Shown piece by piece: positions 1-9,085 of a DNA stretch of 64,000 nucleotides. The position numbers and the translations under genes were made by a program. The notes under the pieces were generated by a model. It ran no database searches. It was not told where the DNA came from and saw only the letters and a program-made list of their open reading frames with translations. The DNA is from CBDFKV01 sp965249035 (GTDB taxonomy: Bacteria; Pseudomonadota; Gammaproteobacteria; Arenicellales; Poriferihabitantaceae), in NCBI GenBank assembly GCA_965249035.1, contig CBDFKV010000006.1, forward strand, positions 248,001 to 312,000, in the 5' to 3' direction. Numbering within the stretch: the first letter of the stretch is position 1; each line of letters starts with the position of its first letter.

Positions 1-631
1 CGGCTTACTGGATGGTTATCGATGTGCTATTCACTGGGACAGACTTGCTAGCACACGTGAAGAGTTTCCCAAAGCATCGTTCAGCAACTCAATATACGAA
101 ATTGACCGGGACCGCTATACCTGCGCGGGAGGAATTACCGCCATTGATATGATGCTACATTTAATTATGCTTGTGCACGGCAAAGAACTGAGCCAGGCAA
201 TCAGCGATCAATTGGTGCTTGATCGTATGCGTTGTACATTAGATCAACAGCGTATCCCCCTGCACCACGAAATAGGAACCTCTCAGCCTAAATTGACTGA
301 AGTGGCAACGCTCATGGCCGCAAATCTGGAAGAACCTCTGAGTATTGACGAACTAGCAGATTACGTGGATATCTCCCGCCGGCAATTAGAAAGATTATTT
401 CGAAGTCATCTGAATCATACGCCCACTCGATATTATGTTGGCTTACGCCTAAAGGCCGCACGCAGACTATTGCTGCAGACCGAAAAATCGATTACTGAAA
501 TTTCAATCTTCTGTGGGTTTTCTTCGGTCGGGCATTTTAGTAAGTCTTATCGGGATGAGTTTGGTTTAGCACCGAGTTCTGATCGCAAAAGATTGCTGAC
601 GCTGGACCAACTGGGCACTACGCAAACTTGA
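1..631 (+). CDS. GlxA-family AraC transcriptional regulator (5' end outside window)
   Basis: The reading frame is open from base 2, so the gene starts upstream of the window. The first visible residues run into a CAGGITAIDMMLHL stretch, typical of the end of the DJ-1/PfpI-like domain of GlxA-family regulators. The last ~100 residues form an AraC-type double helix-turn-helix (LADYVDISRRQLERLF, then ITEISIFCGFSSVGHFSKSYR). Members of this family (GbdR, CdhR, SouR) sense betaine, carnitine or sarcosine-type compounds and activate their catabolic genes. The neighbouring MttB, dimethylglycine-dehydrogenase-like and aldehyde dehydrogenase genes fit such a role. The specific ligand is inference. Confidence 0.9.
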   Translation, partial: GLLDGYRCAIHWDRLASTREEFPKASFSNSIYEIDRDRYTCAGGITAIDMMLHLIMLVHGKELSQAISDQLVLDRMRCTLDQQRIPLHHEIGTSQPKLTEVATLMAANLEEPLSIDELADYVDISRRQLERLFRSHLNHTPTRYYVGLRLKAARRLLLQTEKSITEISIFCGFSSVGHFSKSYRDEFGLAPSSDRKRLLTLDQLGTTQT

Positions 632-784
632 GTCTTGCTTGGTTTTCCGCAGGGTTCCAGACCATTCGATGGGGCAATAGCGCATCCATCGCCAACTGCT
701 TATACTCTACTGAATGGGTGTGACTATTTAGGTCTCGAATGCACAAAAATACATCTAATTCGTGGGTGTCCATCTACTACAGTT

Positions 785-2230
785 TTATCCAGAACTAGTA
801 TCCTTGGCAATACGAATCGCAATATTCTTGGTGCTCACATAATTGTATATTGCCTCTTGGCCTTTTTCACGTCCAAAGCCAGATAGCTTAAGCCCACCAA
901 AAGGGGTTTCTATCCCACCCGCATACCATTCATTGACAAATATTTGACCCGCTTTTAGGGCACGTGATGCACGTAAAGCACGACTTATATCTTGGGTGAA
1001 TACACCTGCAACCAAGCCATAATCGGTGCTATTCGCTAATGCCCAAGCTTCCTCTTCAGTATCGAAAGAACTAATCGCCAACACTGGACCGAAAATTTCG
1101 TCTCTAAATAAAGCAGTCTCCGGCTCTACATCGGCAAATACTGTAGGCTCCACATAGTAACCCGCAAAACTATCGCAAGCCTTACCCCCTGTCAGGCACC
1201 GCGCGCCCTGTTGATTCGCGGTATCGCAATGAGCTAAAACCTGCTGTCGTTGCTCCTCAGAAATAATTGGCATCATGTCTGCATCATCCATGGGGCCTAT
1301 TTTTAAACCATTAGCTAAATCTACAGCTTCATCGAGTACTTGTTGATACACCTCTTTGTGCACTAATAAGCGTGACATCGCCGAGCAAACTTGCCCGGCG
1401 TTGTAGAAAATCCCCGATTTAATGCTGCTTGCTAATTGCGCTGAATCATAATCTGGAAAAACGACAGCTGCTGATTTCCCACCTAACTCCATAACACAAG
1501 GTATCGCCCGATCTACCGCTGCATGCATGATAGCTTGCCCTGTTGCAACAGAGCCTGTAAATACAATCTGATTTATATCAGGGTGAGAGACTAGCGCCGC
1601 ACCTGTTTCTGGCCCAGGACCACTCAAAATGCTTAGAGCGCCATTAGGTAAGCCAGCATCTTGACAGGCGGAGGCGAGCAAAGTGATAGCGAGCGGACTA
1701 TTCTCCGGTGATTTGACGATGACCGCATTACCTGCAGCCAAAGCAGGTGCTAAAGAACGAGCGCAGATATCAACTGGGAAATTCCAGGGAATAATTTGTA
1801 CGGAGATACCCAGTGGCTCATAGTAAGTAAAATCAACATAATCTATTCCCAGCGGAATCGATTTACCTTCTATCTTGTCAGCGAGGCCAGCATAGTAGTC
1901 AAAGTAACGTGCCGCAGTAATAAACTCCTCTTGAGCATCGGCCTGAAATTTACCATTTTCACGCATTAGCAATTGTGAACCCGGCTCAATCAAGTCTCGG
2001 ATATTAGCTGCAATTCGGCGCATCCAGTCAGCTCTTTCAACAGGACGACAATCAGTTAGCACGCCTGAATCAAAACAGGATCGCGCCTCACGCACAGCCC
2101 GCTCAACATCCGTGTTATTTGCTGTGGCAATGGAGGCAAAGGCTTCCCCTGTGGTTGGCTCGATAACCGTAATGGATTGCTTGCCATCAACCCATTGACC
2201 CGCGATGAAATTTTTCCAATGTTGCATCAT
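785..2230 (-). CDS. NAD(P)-dependent aldehyde dehydrogenase (betaine-aldehyde-dehydrogenase-like)
   Basis: A full-length 481-residue aldehyde dehydrogenase. The Rossmann segment (FTGSVATGQAIM), the general-base motif MELGGKS and the catalytic cysteine in NAGQVCSAMSR are all present, as is the C-terminal PFGGLKLSGFGREKG. Two ATG codons in tandem begin the gene and no strong ribosome site precedes either, so the first was kept. It would oxidise an aldehyde from amine or betaine breakdown to the acid. It is transcribed away from the 2OG-type gene at 2735 across a 504-bp gap. It is one of two ALDHs in the cluster. The substrate cannot be read from sequence. Confidence 0.93.
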   Translation of the reverse strand: MMQHWKNFIAGQWVDGKQSITVIEPTTGEAFASIATANNTDVERAVREARSCFDSGVLTDCRPVERADWMRRIAANIRDLIEPGSQLLMRENGKFQADAQEEFITAARYFDYYAGLADKIEGKSIPLGIDYVDFTYYEPLGISVQIIPWNFPVDICARSLAPALAAGNAVIVKSPENSPLAITLLASACQDAGLPNGALSILSGPGPETGAALVSHPDINQIVFTGSVATGQAIMHAAVDRAIPCVMELGGKSAAVVFPDYDSAQLASSIKSGIFYNAGQVCSAMSRLLVHKEVYQQVLDEAVDLANGLKIGPMDDADMMPIISEEQRQQVLAHCDTANQQGARCLTGGKACDSFAGYYVEPTVFADVEPETALFRDEIFGPVLAISSFDTEEEAWALANSTDYGLVAGVFTQDISRALRASRALKAGQIFVNEWYAGGIETPFGGLKLSGFGREKGQEAIYNYVSTKNIAIRIAKDTSSG

Positions 2231-2734
2231 GTTAATCAGATAAGAAATACAATTAATTTTTACTAAAAGCCACTAGGTTTGTTTCACTAGCATTATCAAT
2301 TACCCGACCAATCGGAGGCTAAAATGATGAGGCATCGCAGCGTGTTACTCCATGAAAAGGGCTATTGGACACAGAGGTGCAACCCCTCAGCATAATGTCA
2401 GAAACGAAAAGGTGCCAGCAAGGTTGGTGTTTCTCCACAAATCGCTTTCGCTACCAATTGACCCACATCTAACATCTTTTAACCATGGCTAGAATCGGCA
2501 ATAAGATAACAATAATCACTGACGGTATCAAAGTGCTCTGGTATTTATAACAAGTAATCTAACCCATGTTTTCGCATGGTCGCTCATAACACAAAACACG
2601 TCGCATAAGCAGGAAACCAACAGAACATGACTGTTTAAACTTGGTAGAAATTAACTGTAAATGCATATCCATTGTTCAAGCTCGCGATGGAAGCTATCTT
2701 TCAATAATGACTAGACTAACTGTCAGGAGCGATC
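2231..2734. other. Divergent intergenic region, 504 bp
   Basis: No convincing coding frame lies here. It separates the leftward aldehyde dehydrogenase from the rightward gene at 2735 and must hold both promoters. I see no clear promoter boxes or riboswitch core. A GGAG ribosome site (GTCAGGAGCGATC) precedes the ATG at 2735. Confidence 0.6.
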
Positions 2735-3394
2735 ATGCCTAGCAATGAACCCTATCAGAATGACCAAGAGATGCTTAAGCACTGGTTTACACAGCAACCT
2801 GATACCGAAATGGTCGCAGGATTTGTCGCCGGCCCCCACATTCAAAAACTAGATATTAAATTCGACATAGAAAAACTTCGCGAAGGCTTAGACGATTTAC
2901 TCAAATTGACTAAATTTGGTGGCAACTATACAGAGGAAGGTTTTGGCGGTATTTCATTAACCCGCCGACCAGGCCAAATTGAATTTACTGACAACGATGC
3001 TTCAGGTCGATATTGGTTACGACCAGATGATCGGTATATTGAGGAACCTCGCGAAGATCTAGTGGATGAGGCTTTGTATAGTGAGTTTGTCCCAGAGTAC
3101 GAAGATACTTATTTCAAGTATGTCCACCAAACACTTTCGAAGTTAGCGACCATCGGTCGAATGCGCGTTCTTTCCAAGGGCTTGTATAATTGTAACTCTT
3201 GGCATCGAGACCCAGAACCAAGAATCCATATCCCTGTCATCTCCAACCCCGGGTCTGTTTTTGTAGTTAATAATCACTGCACGCATTTACCAGCAGATGG
3301 TTCAGTGTATTTTACCGACACGCGGGGATACCACACTGCATTTAATGGCGGCATGCAGCAACGTGTGCACATCGTTGCGGCTCTACCACTTTAA
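2735..3394 (+). CDS. Fe(II)/2-oxoglutarate oxygenase-like protein (aspartyl/asparaginyl hydroxylase type)
   Basis: A 219-residue protein with a good upstream AGGAG. The C-terminal half carries a likely facial triad: H and D in SWHRDPEPRIHIPV, and a distal H in TRGYHTAFNGG, followed by an arginine (QQRVHIVAAL) placed as a 2-oxoglutarate ligand. The N-terminal half (KLDIKFDIEKLREGLDDLL) matches no domain I recognise. This layout resembles aspartyl/asparaginyl beta-hydroxylase-fold proteins. It is followed 103 bp later by the PrpD-like gene on the same strand. A hydroxylase acting on a small amine-derived substrate is possible but unproven. Confidence 0.6.
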   Translation: MPSNEPYQNDQEMLKHWFTQQPDTEMVAGFVAGPHIQKLDIKFDIEKLREGLDDLLKLTKFGGNYTEEGFGGISLTRRPGQIEFTDNDASGRYWLRPDDRYIEEPREDLVDEALYSEFVPEYEDTYFKYVHQTLSKLATIGRMRVLSKGLYNCNSWHRDPEPRIHIPVISNPGSVFVVNNHCTHLPADGSVYFTDTRGYHTAFNGGMQQRVHIVAALPL

Positions 3395-3497
3395 TTTTCC
3401 ATTCATCGACAGTTGTGTACTTTTTGCCGCCGTCTCAATATTACTTTAAAGATGGTTAGCCTTGTGAGCGGAAACGTTATGCTATCTAACATAAAAA

Positions 3498-4841
3498 ATG
3501 CTGAGCAGAATGGATCCGATTGACTTCATTTTGGGTTTAAGGCCAGAGCAGATACCAGACGAAACCATGAGTTTCGCACAACGCTGCCTACTTGATTTGA
3601 TCGGTGTTGCGATTGTTGGGTCTGAGACCCGCCTATCTAAGTCGATTCGCCAGCATGCTGTTGATCATTTCGGTGGAAATAATGATCGTGTACGCATGCT
3701 GTTTGACGGACGAACAGTGAGCCCAGTGGGTGCAGCCCTAGCAGGAGGTATGACGATCGACGCAATGGATGCTCATGATGGCCATAAATTAGTTAAAGGC
3801 CATGTCGGCTGTGGTGTACTGCCTGCCTTAGTGGCGTTTAGCCAAGCAGAAGAACTTTATAATGATCGAGAGTTTCTGACTTGCCTAGTGATTGGCTATG
3901 AGATAGGTACCCGTGCAGGCATTGCTTTGCATCAAACAGCGTGTGATTATCACACGTCCGGTGCGTGGGTCAGTATTGCAAGCGCCGCCATAGGCGCTCG
4001 TACTTTAAAATTGACGCCTGAGCAAACGCGAGAAGCGCTAGGAATTGCTGAATACCATGGCCCTCGGAGCCAAATGATGCGTGTTATTGATGCACCGACT
4101 ATGGTCAAAGATGGCTCAGGCTGGGGAGCAATGGCAGGTGTCAGTGCCACCTATCTTGCCGCTGATGGCTTTACAGGCGCGCCCGCCATTTTAGTTGAAG
4201 ACCCAGCGTTGGCATCTCTGTGGTCTGATTTAGGCGATTGTTGGAGAATTCATGAGCAATACTTCAAGCCCTATCCCGTTTGTCGATGGGCGCAACCCGC
4301 TGTAGAGGCCGCCTTAGCTTTATGTAACACACACCAGTTGCATGCCTCTCAAATTGACACCATTGAAGTGTCTACTTTTCATGAAGCACGCCGTCTGTGC
4401 ACGCCGACGCCAGCTACCACGGAGCAAGCACAATATAGCTTACCTTTTGCTACGGCAGCTGCCATCGTTTTTGGCAAGCTTGGGCCAAAGCAAGTTATGG
4501 GAGATGCCTTACTGGATGCAGAGGTATTACGGTTAAGCAATGCCATATTGATTGAGGAATGTGATGAGTTCAATCAAGCCTTTCCACAAAGGCGGATCGC
4601 ACAACTTTGCATCATTACAAAACAAGGCGAGCACTATAATTCTGATCCTACTGAAGCTCGCGGTGATCCTGAAGCGCCATTAAGCGATAAGGCAATTGAA
4701 CAAAAATTCCATCATTTTGTAAATGATTTCTTGGGTGTTGAATCAGCGGACGAAATCAAGGCAGCCGTATTTGCACTAGGTTCTGGCGCCGATCTTCAAA
4801 ATTTATTGAGCCTCATTACCAAGCCAATTAAAACAAAGTGA
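3498..4841 (+). CDS. MmgE/PrpD family protein (2-methylcitrate dehydratase-like)
   Basis: 447 residues, the usual family length. The N-terminus is helical with an AQRCLLDLIGVAIVG segment. The middle carries DAHDGHKLVKGHVGCGVLPAL, corresponding to the active-site helix region of PrpD proteins, and later YFKPYPVCRWAQPAVEA. Known members dehydrate 2-methylcitrate or related hydroxy-tricarboxylates, or act as isomerases. No methylcitrate synthase is nearby, so propionate metabolism is unlikely and the substrate is unknown. A second in-frame ATG at 3510 is an alternative start, since neither has a strong ribosome site. Confidence 0.85.
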   Translation: MLSRMDPIDFILGLRPEQIPDETMSFAQRCLLDLIGVAIVGSETRLSKSIRQHAVDHFGGNNDRVRMLFDGRTVSPVGAALAGGMTIDAMDAHDGHKLVKGHVGCGVLPALVAFSQAEELYNDREFLTCLVIGYEIGTRAGIALHQTACDYHTSGAWVSIASAAIGARTLKLTPEQTREALGIAEYHGPRSQMMRVIDAPTMVKDGSGWGAMAGVSATYLAADGFTGAPAILVEDPALASLWSDLGDCWRIHEQYFKPYPVCRWAQPAVEAALALCNTHQLHASQIDTIEVSTFHEARRLCTPTPATTEQAQYSLPFATAAAIVFGKLGPKQVMGDALLDAEVLRLSNAILIEECDEFNQAFPQRRIAQLCIITKQGEHYNSDPTEARGDPEAPLSDKAIEQKFHHFVNDFLGVESADEIKAAVFALGSGADLQNLLSLITKPIKTK

Positions 4842-5033
4842 GAACGCATAAGTAATGACACATAAATGGCGCTGCGTTCCTACGTGGAATCATTGTACTA
4901 TGTATTAAAAATTTCGATTAAAAATGGGCGGTTACAGCATGATGACTGTGGTGTATTAAGGAAGCTTGATTTGCGCAAACTTAAGCAAACAGGACATCTG
5001 AGATGGCGACTAAGCACCCAGAAATAGCGACTT

Positions 5034-5888
5034 TTAATACAGACGTCCTTTACTCTCCGAGAAATGGCTGCTTATAAGATTCTGGATAGTTAAAGTCTCA
5101 CTGTCTCTTAACGTGGGCAAATTAAATCGTGCCACAATTGTCTCAGCAAGGTCGACTTCAATCGTCCTAAGCTCAGCAGTTTCTCCCATTTTGAGTAGGC
5201 TATTTCCATAGGGGTCAATCACGCTAGATTGACCAAAAAAGCTTAAGCCATCATCTTTACCCACACGATTAACCATCACCACAAACATGCCCCATGTCAT
5301 CGCGCTGTGTTGTATATTGATTTGCCAGCCCTGGATGTTATCGTAGTGCCCTCGGACAGCATTGTGAGCGGCGGACACTGGCTGTAATAGCAGTTGATTG
5401 CCACACAGCGCCTGGAGATACACTAAAGCTGGGTTCCAGCTATCTGCACAGGTCAAAATACCTGCCGTGTATCCACTCGAGTCAATCCCAAAACTGGTAT
5501 GTTGCTTGCCCCGGGCAAAATACGCACCTTCATCGAGACGGCCATAAGTTGGTATATTCATTTTGCGGTGTTTAATCAGGATTTCACCGTCTTTTAATGC
5601 GTACACCGTGTTATAAAATAGCCCCTCAATCGTTACCTCTATCCCGCTTACCAGGCTGATAATACCCACACTTTTTTGGGCCAGTCCCCGGATATGCTCA
5701 TGTTGATCATTAAGGGCGATTTCGATGATTGATTCGCGCTTTGGGCTGCCATGCAAGGAAAATTCCGGAAAGACCACAATATCGGCTTGGCGAGCGATTG
5801 CATCGCTGATGGCATCATCATGCTGGGTCAGATTATTGGGTAAATCGTGACTTACAGACTCAGTTTGAGCAAGGGCAATAGTTAGCAT
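5034..5888 (-). CDS. Carbon-nitrogen hydrolase (nitrilase superfamily amidase)
   Basis: 284 residues with the complete nitrilase Glu-Lys-Cys triad: E42 in VFPEFSLHG, K109 in KHRKMNIP and C147 in GILTCADSWNP. The family hydrolyses amides, carbamoyl groups or nitriles through a thioester. The protein is cytosolic, with no signal peptide. The gene is convergent with the PrpD-like gene and divergent from the MttB-like gene at 6061. It could release ammonia from an amide or carbamoyl intermediate of the local pathway. Its substrate class within the superfamily is not clear. Confidence 0.9.
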   Translation of the reverse strand: MLTIALAQTESVSHDLPNNLTQHDDAISDAIARQADIVVFPEFSLHGSPKRESIIEIALNDQHEHIRGLAQKSVGIISLVSGIEVTIEGLFYNTVYALKDGEILIKHRKMNIPTYGRLDEGAYFARGKQHTSFGIDSSGYTAGILTCADSWNPALVYLQALCGNQLLLQPVSAAHNAVRGHYDNIQGWQINIQHSAMTWGMFVVMVNRVGKDDGLSFFGQSSVIDPYGNSLLKMGETAELRTIEVDLAETIVARFNLPTLRDSETLTIQNLISSHFSESKGRLY

Positions 5889-6060
5889 TTATAGTAGTTC
5901 ATGTTTATGGTTGAACTATATCGATAATACGCCATTTCCCGTGGTCCTTTAACTGTGAAATTGCGACACAGTTTTCCATTTTTGCGCTGTTGCCCTGATT
6001 TTTCCTATTTTCATTGCAATACTCGGGACGAGTTACAGTAACAAAACGATACCGATAAGT

Positions 6061-7599
6061 ATGACGACCGAACGAAGACGACGCCGCAATCGCACCAAAC
6101 AAAGCCGGGAACAGAGTATAAATCAGCTTCCCAGGGGTCAGCTTATCAATCCCATAGCGCCAACAAAGATTCTGTCTGAGGATGAGCTGGAAAGCATCCA
6201 CCAGGCTTCCTTATGTCTGCTGCGTGATACAGGGATTGACGTATTGCTTCCTGAGGCGCGAGACATCTTGGGAAAAGCGGGTGCACTGCTTGAAAAAGGC
6301 TCTGAGCGTGTTCGATTTGACCCTGACATGGTGGAGCAGAGCATTGGTCTTGCTCCCAAAGAAGTAGTGGTTCATGCGCGAAATCCCAAAAATAATATCA
6401 CCATCGGTGGAAAGCACGTCGTCTTTGATTGTGTAAGTTCAGCGCCGAATTGCTCTGATCTGCATGGCGGTAGGCGCCCTGGAAATATTGAGGATTTCCG
6501 GAAGTTCGTCAAACTAGCGCAATATTTTAATATCATCGGCTGCGTAGGGGGATATCCCGTCGAGCCGATCGACTGGCATCCTTCCATTCGTCATTTGGAG
6601 GGTACACGCGACTTTATTCAACTCACTGATAAACCACTTAGGGGGTATGCCACCGAAAAGCATCGCCTGCTGGATGCGCTGGAAATGGTGCGTATCGGTC
6701 GTGGTATCGACCAGGCACAGTTTGAACGCGAAACCAGTGTGATGACTACCATCAATGTTAATTCACCTCTCGCACTGGATACTGTCATGCTCGAGGGCAT
6801 TATCGAGATGGCAAAACGAAATCAACTAACTATTTTGACGCCGTTTACCCTGGCAGGTGCGATGGCGCCTATTACCTTGGCTGGTGCGCTTGCACAACAG
6901 AATGCAGAAGCCTTGGCGGGTTATGTCCTGTCCCAGGTCGTTAATCCGGGGGCGCCCATTATGTATGGTGGGTTTACCTCCAACGTAGATATGAAATCCG
7001 GTTCACCTGCTTTTGGTACGCCTGAATACATGAAAACTGCTATCGCGGGGGGACAACTTGCAAGACGCTATGGTCTACCTTATCGCTCATCGAATGTTTG
7101 CGCGGCAAATTCAGTGGATGCGCAGGCAGCGTACGAATCCGTATTCTCGCTGTGGGGCGCTATATCAGGCGGTTGTAATCTACTCAAACATGGAGCAGGC
7201 TGGTTAGAGGGGGGCTTATGCGCATCATTTGAAAAATTCATACTCGACGTTGACCTTTTGCAAATGGTCTCTCAGTTTTTGCAGCCGATCAAGGTTGACG
7301 ACAGCGAACTTGCGCTGGATACGATAGCGGAAGTGGGCCCAGGCGGACATTTTTTTGGTACTCAGCATACCCAGGAACGTTATGAAAACGCCTTTTATGC
7401 TCCGTTGATTTCAGATTGGCGAAACTATGAGTCTTGGCAGGAAGCTGGGTCGCCTCAGGCACCTGAAAAAGCAAATGCACTCTATCAACAAGCATTGCTG
7501 GAATATGAAAAGCCTCCGCTTGACGAAGCCATTAAAGATGAGCTTGATGATTTTGTGGCTCGCCGTATATCAGAAGGTGGCGTAAAAACAGATTATTAA
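6061..7599 (+). CDS. MttB-family (trimethylamine methyltransferase-like) protein, non-pyrrolysine
   Basis: 512 residues, typical for the MttB superfamily. The N-terminus is basic (TERRRRRNRTKQ), followed by the family TIM-barrel core (YGGFTSNVDMKSGSPAFGTPEY, then GCNLLKHGAGWLEGGL). The frame is open throughout. There is no internal TAG, so the pyrrolysine of true MttB is not encoded. Characterised non-Pyl members (MtgB, MtpB, MtcB) demethylate glycine betaine, proline betaine or carnitine to a corrinoid protein. A second paralogue lies at 15511-17076. No corrinoid partner is seen in the window, so the methyl acceptor is unknown. Confidence 0.9.
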   Translation: MTTERRRRRNRTKQSREQSINQLPRGQLINPIAPTKILSEDELESIHQASLCLLRDTGIDVLLPEARDILGKAGALLEKGSERVRFDPDMVEQSIGLAPKEVVVHARNPKNNITIGGKHVVFDCVSSAPNCSDLHGGRRPGNIEDFRKFVKLAQYFNIIGCVGGYPVEPIDWHPSIRHLEGTRDFIQLTDKPLRGYATEKHRLLDALEMVRIGRGIDQAQFERETSVMTTINVNSPLALDTVMLEGIIEMAKRNQLTILTPFTLAGAMAPITLAGALAQQNAEALAGYVLSQVVNPGAPIMYGGFTSNVDMKSGSPAFGTPEYMKTAIAGGQLARRYGLPYRSSNVCAANSVDAQAAYESVFSLWGAISGGCNLLKHGAGWLEGGLCASFEKFILDVDLLQMVSQFLQPIKVDDSELALDTIAEVGPGGHFFGTQHTQERYENAFYAPLISDWRNYESWQEAGSPQAPEKANALYQQALLEYEKPPLDEAIKDELDDFVARRISEGGVKTDY

Positions 7600-7835
7600 T
7601 AGGCCATCAAAAGTTGCAGAAATGATAGATTTCGCGGCTCTTTCCTGTCGGCTAGTCGATAGTAGCCCAAGCCAAATGTTAGATGGTAAGAGATAACGTG
7701 CTGCAATTGCCCGAACGCTAATAATGTGGCCAGAAATCGTTATTTGTGACGAACCAACGCTCCCTAGGGCATGAAACTACAATACAGTGGGCTACTTGCT
7801 CACCCAAGAGCGTTTTTACAGAAAGAGGAACATCG

Positions 7836-8603
7836 ATGACCATAGGCACACCCCGGCCCCGAGGCCAAGATTGGAATGACCAAGAATCGGCGCTCCGAGT
7901 GGATCTCGCGGCTGCATTTCGTTTAGCTGTCCATTTCGACTGGCATGAATCGGTCGGCAACCATTTCAGTGCGGCAGTTTCAGATGATGGCAAAACATTT
8001 TTATTGAATCCGAAGTGGCAACACTTTTCAACTATTTGCGCGAGCGACTTATTGCTTCTGAACACGGATGATCCCAGCGTGATGGCACAGGACAATGCCC
8101 CCGATCCTACCGCTTGGAATATTCATGGTCGTGTACACGCTGAGGTGCCCGGCGCCAAGGTTTTACTGCACTGCCATCCACCCTATGCGACTGCTCTCGC
8201 GGGCTTGAAAGACCCATCTATCAAGCCAATCGATCAGAATACAGCTCGGTTTTACAATCGATTATCCATCGACTTGGGATATGGCGGGCTGGCCGAAACT
8301 GTAGATGAAGGTGAACGAATCGCCCATGCCCTCGGCGATCATTCTGCAATGCTGATGGGCAATCATGGAGTAACGACCGCAGCAAATACGGTGGCTGAGG
8401 CATTTGAAAACCTATACTTCTTAGAACGCGCTGCCAAAACGATGATACTGGCCTATTCCACCGGCCAAACACTCAATATCATGGATGATAAGCTGGCCGA
8501 AAAAACCGCTGCCGCCTGGAGTAATTTTTCTGAATCAGAGTTCGCCCATTTCGAGCAACTGAAAGACATGCTCGATAAAACTGATTCGTCCTATCGGCAA
8601 TAG
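7836..8603 (+). CDS. Class II aldolase/adducin family protein
   Basis: 255 residues from the ATG at 7836, chosen because AGAGGA lies 6-11 bases upstream; a longer frame to 7746 has no ribosome site. Zinc-ligand histidines are visible in LLHCHPPYATAL and in the later LMGNHGV motif, and the first shell in GNHFSAAV. The family includes fuculose-phosphate aldolase-type lyases and decarboxylating members acting on hydroxy-acids. It follows the MttB gene on the same strand after 236 bp. A role in splitting or decarboxylating the demethylated carbon skeleton is inference. Confidence 0.88.
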   Translation: MTIGTPRPRGQDWNDQESALRVDLAAAFRLAVHFDWHESVGNHFSAAVSDDGKTFLLNPKWQHFSTICASDLLLLNTDDPSVMAQDNAPDPTAWNIHGRVHAEVPGAKVLLHCHPPYATALAGLKDPSIKPIDQNTARFYNRLSIDLGYGGLAETVDEGERIAHALGDHSAMLMGNHGVTTAANTVAEAFENLYFLERAAKTMILAYSTGQTLNIMDDKLAEKTAAAWSNFSESEFAHFEQLKDMLDKTDSSYRQ

Positions 8604-8656
8604 CGGCAAACCTCGGAACACTTACAACTAAAAGGAAAACCTCAACCCTTGTATTT

Positions 8657-9025
8657 ATGAAAGCATGCAATTCATGTGGAAAATGCTGTATTAAGTACAG
8701 TGACGGAGGTCTATCAGCCTCCGATACTGATATCAATCTATGGGAGAGCGTGCGCCCGGATATTTTCCGGTATGTGCGTAATGGAAAAATTTGGATGGAG
8801 CCGAAGTCGGGGCAACAAATCGAGCTTTGCCCGTGGTTACGCAAAGAACCCCATCACACTAAATATAGCTGCGCCATCTATTATGACCGCCCCGAAGACT
8901 GTCGTGGTTACCCGGTACTCGTCAGCGATATGATTAGCGATGAATGTGACATGTTAGAGCCAAAAGATTTTGCCGATTTGCGACGGGCTCAACAGACACT
9001 GGATACTAAGTATAAGGATAGTTAA
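8657..9025 (+). CDS. YkgJ-type cysteine-cluster (Zn/Fe-binding) protein
   Basis: 122 residues with the family signature CNSCGKCCIKY at the N-terminus and further cysteines in LCPWL, YSCAIYYDRPEDCRGYP and DECDML. Eight or more conserved cysteines suggest metal or Fe-S binding. The biochemical role of the family is not established. It lies 53 bp after the aldolase on the same strand and is probably co-transcribed. Confidence 0.8.
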   Translation: MKACNSCGKCCIKYSDGGLSASDTDINLWESVRPDIFRYVRNGKIWMEPKSGQQIELCPWLRKEPHHTKYSCAIYYDRPEDCRGYPVLVSDMISDECDMLEPKDFADLRRAQQTLDTKYKDS

Positions 9026-9085
9026 GGCAAAATACGGTCGTAATTAACAGGGTTAGTAATATATTAAGACTAGGTGCCTTGTCCA

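Noticed and set aside
635..886. 83-codon rightward frame after the regulator
   Set aside because: It overlaps the end of the aldehyde dehydrogenase antisense and has no ribosome site.
2231..2734. Glycine riboswitch before the amine genes
   Set aside because: I could not find the conserved core; only loose GC-rich pairing is visible.
5905..6201. 98-codon leftward frame before the first MttB gene
   Set aside because: It overlaps the start of the well-supported MttB frame and has no homology I recognise.
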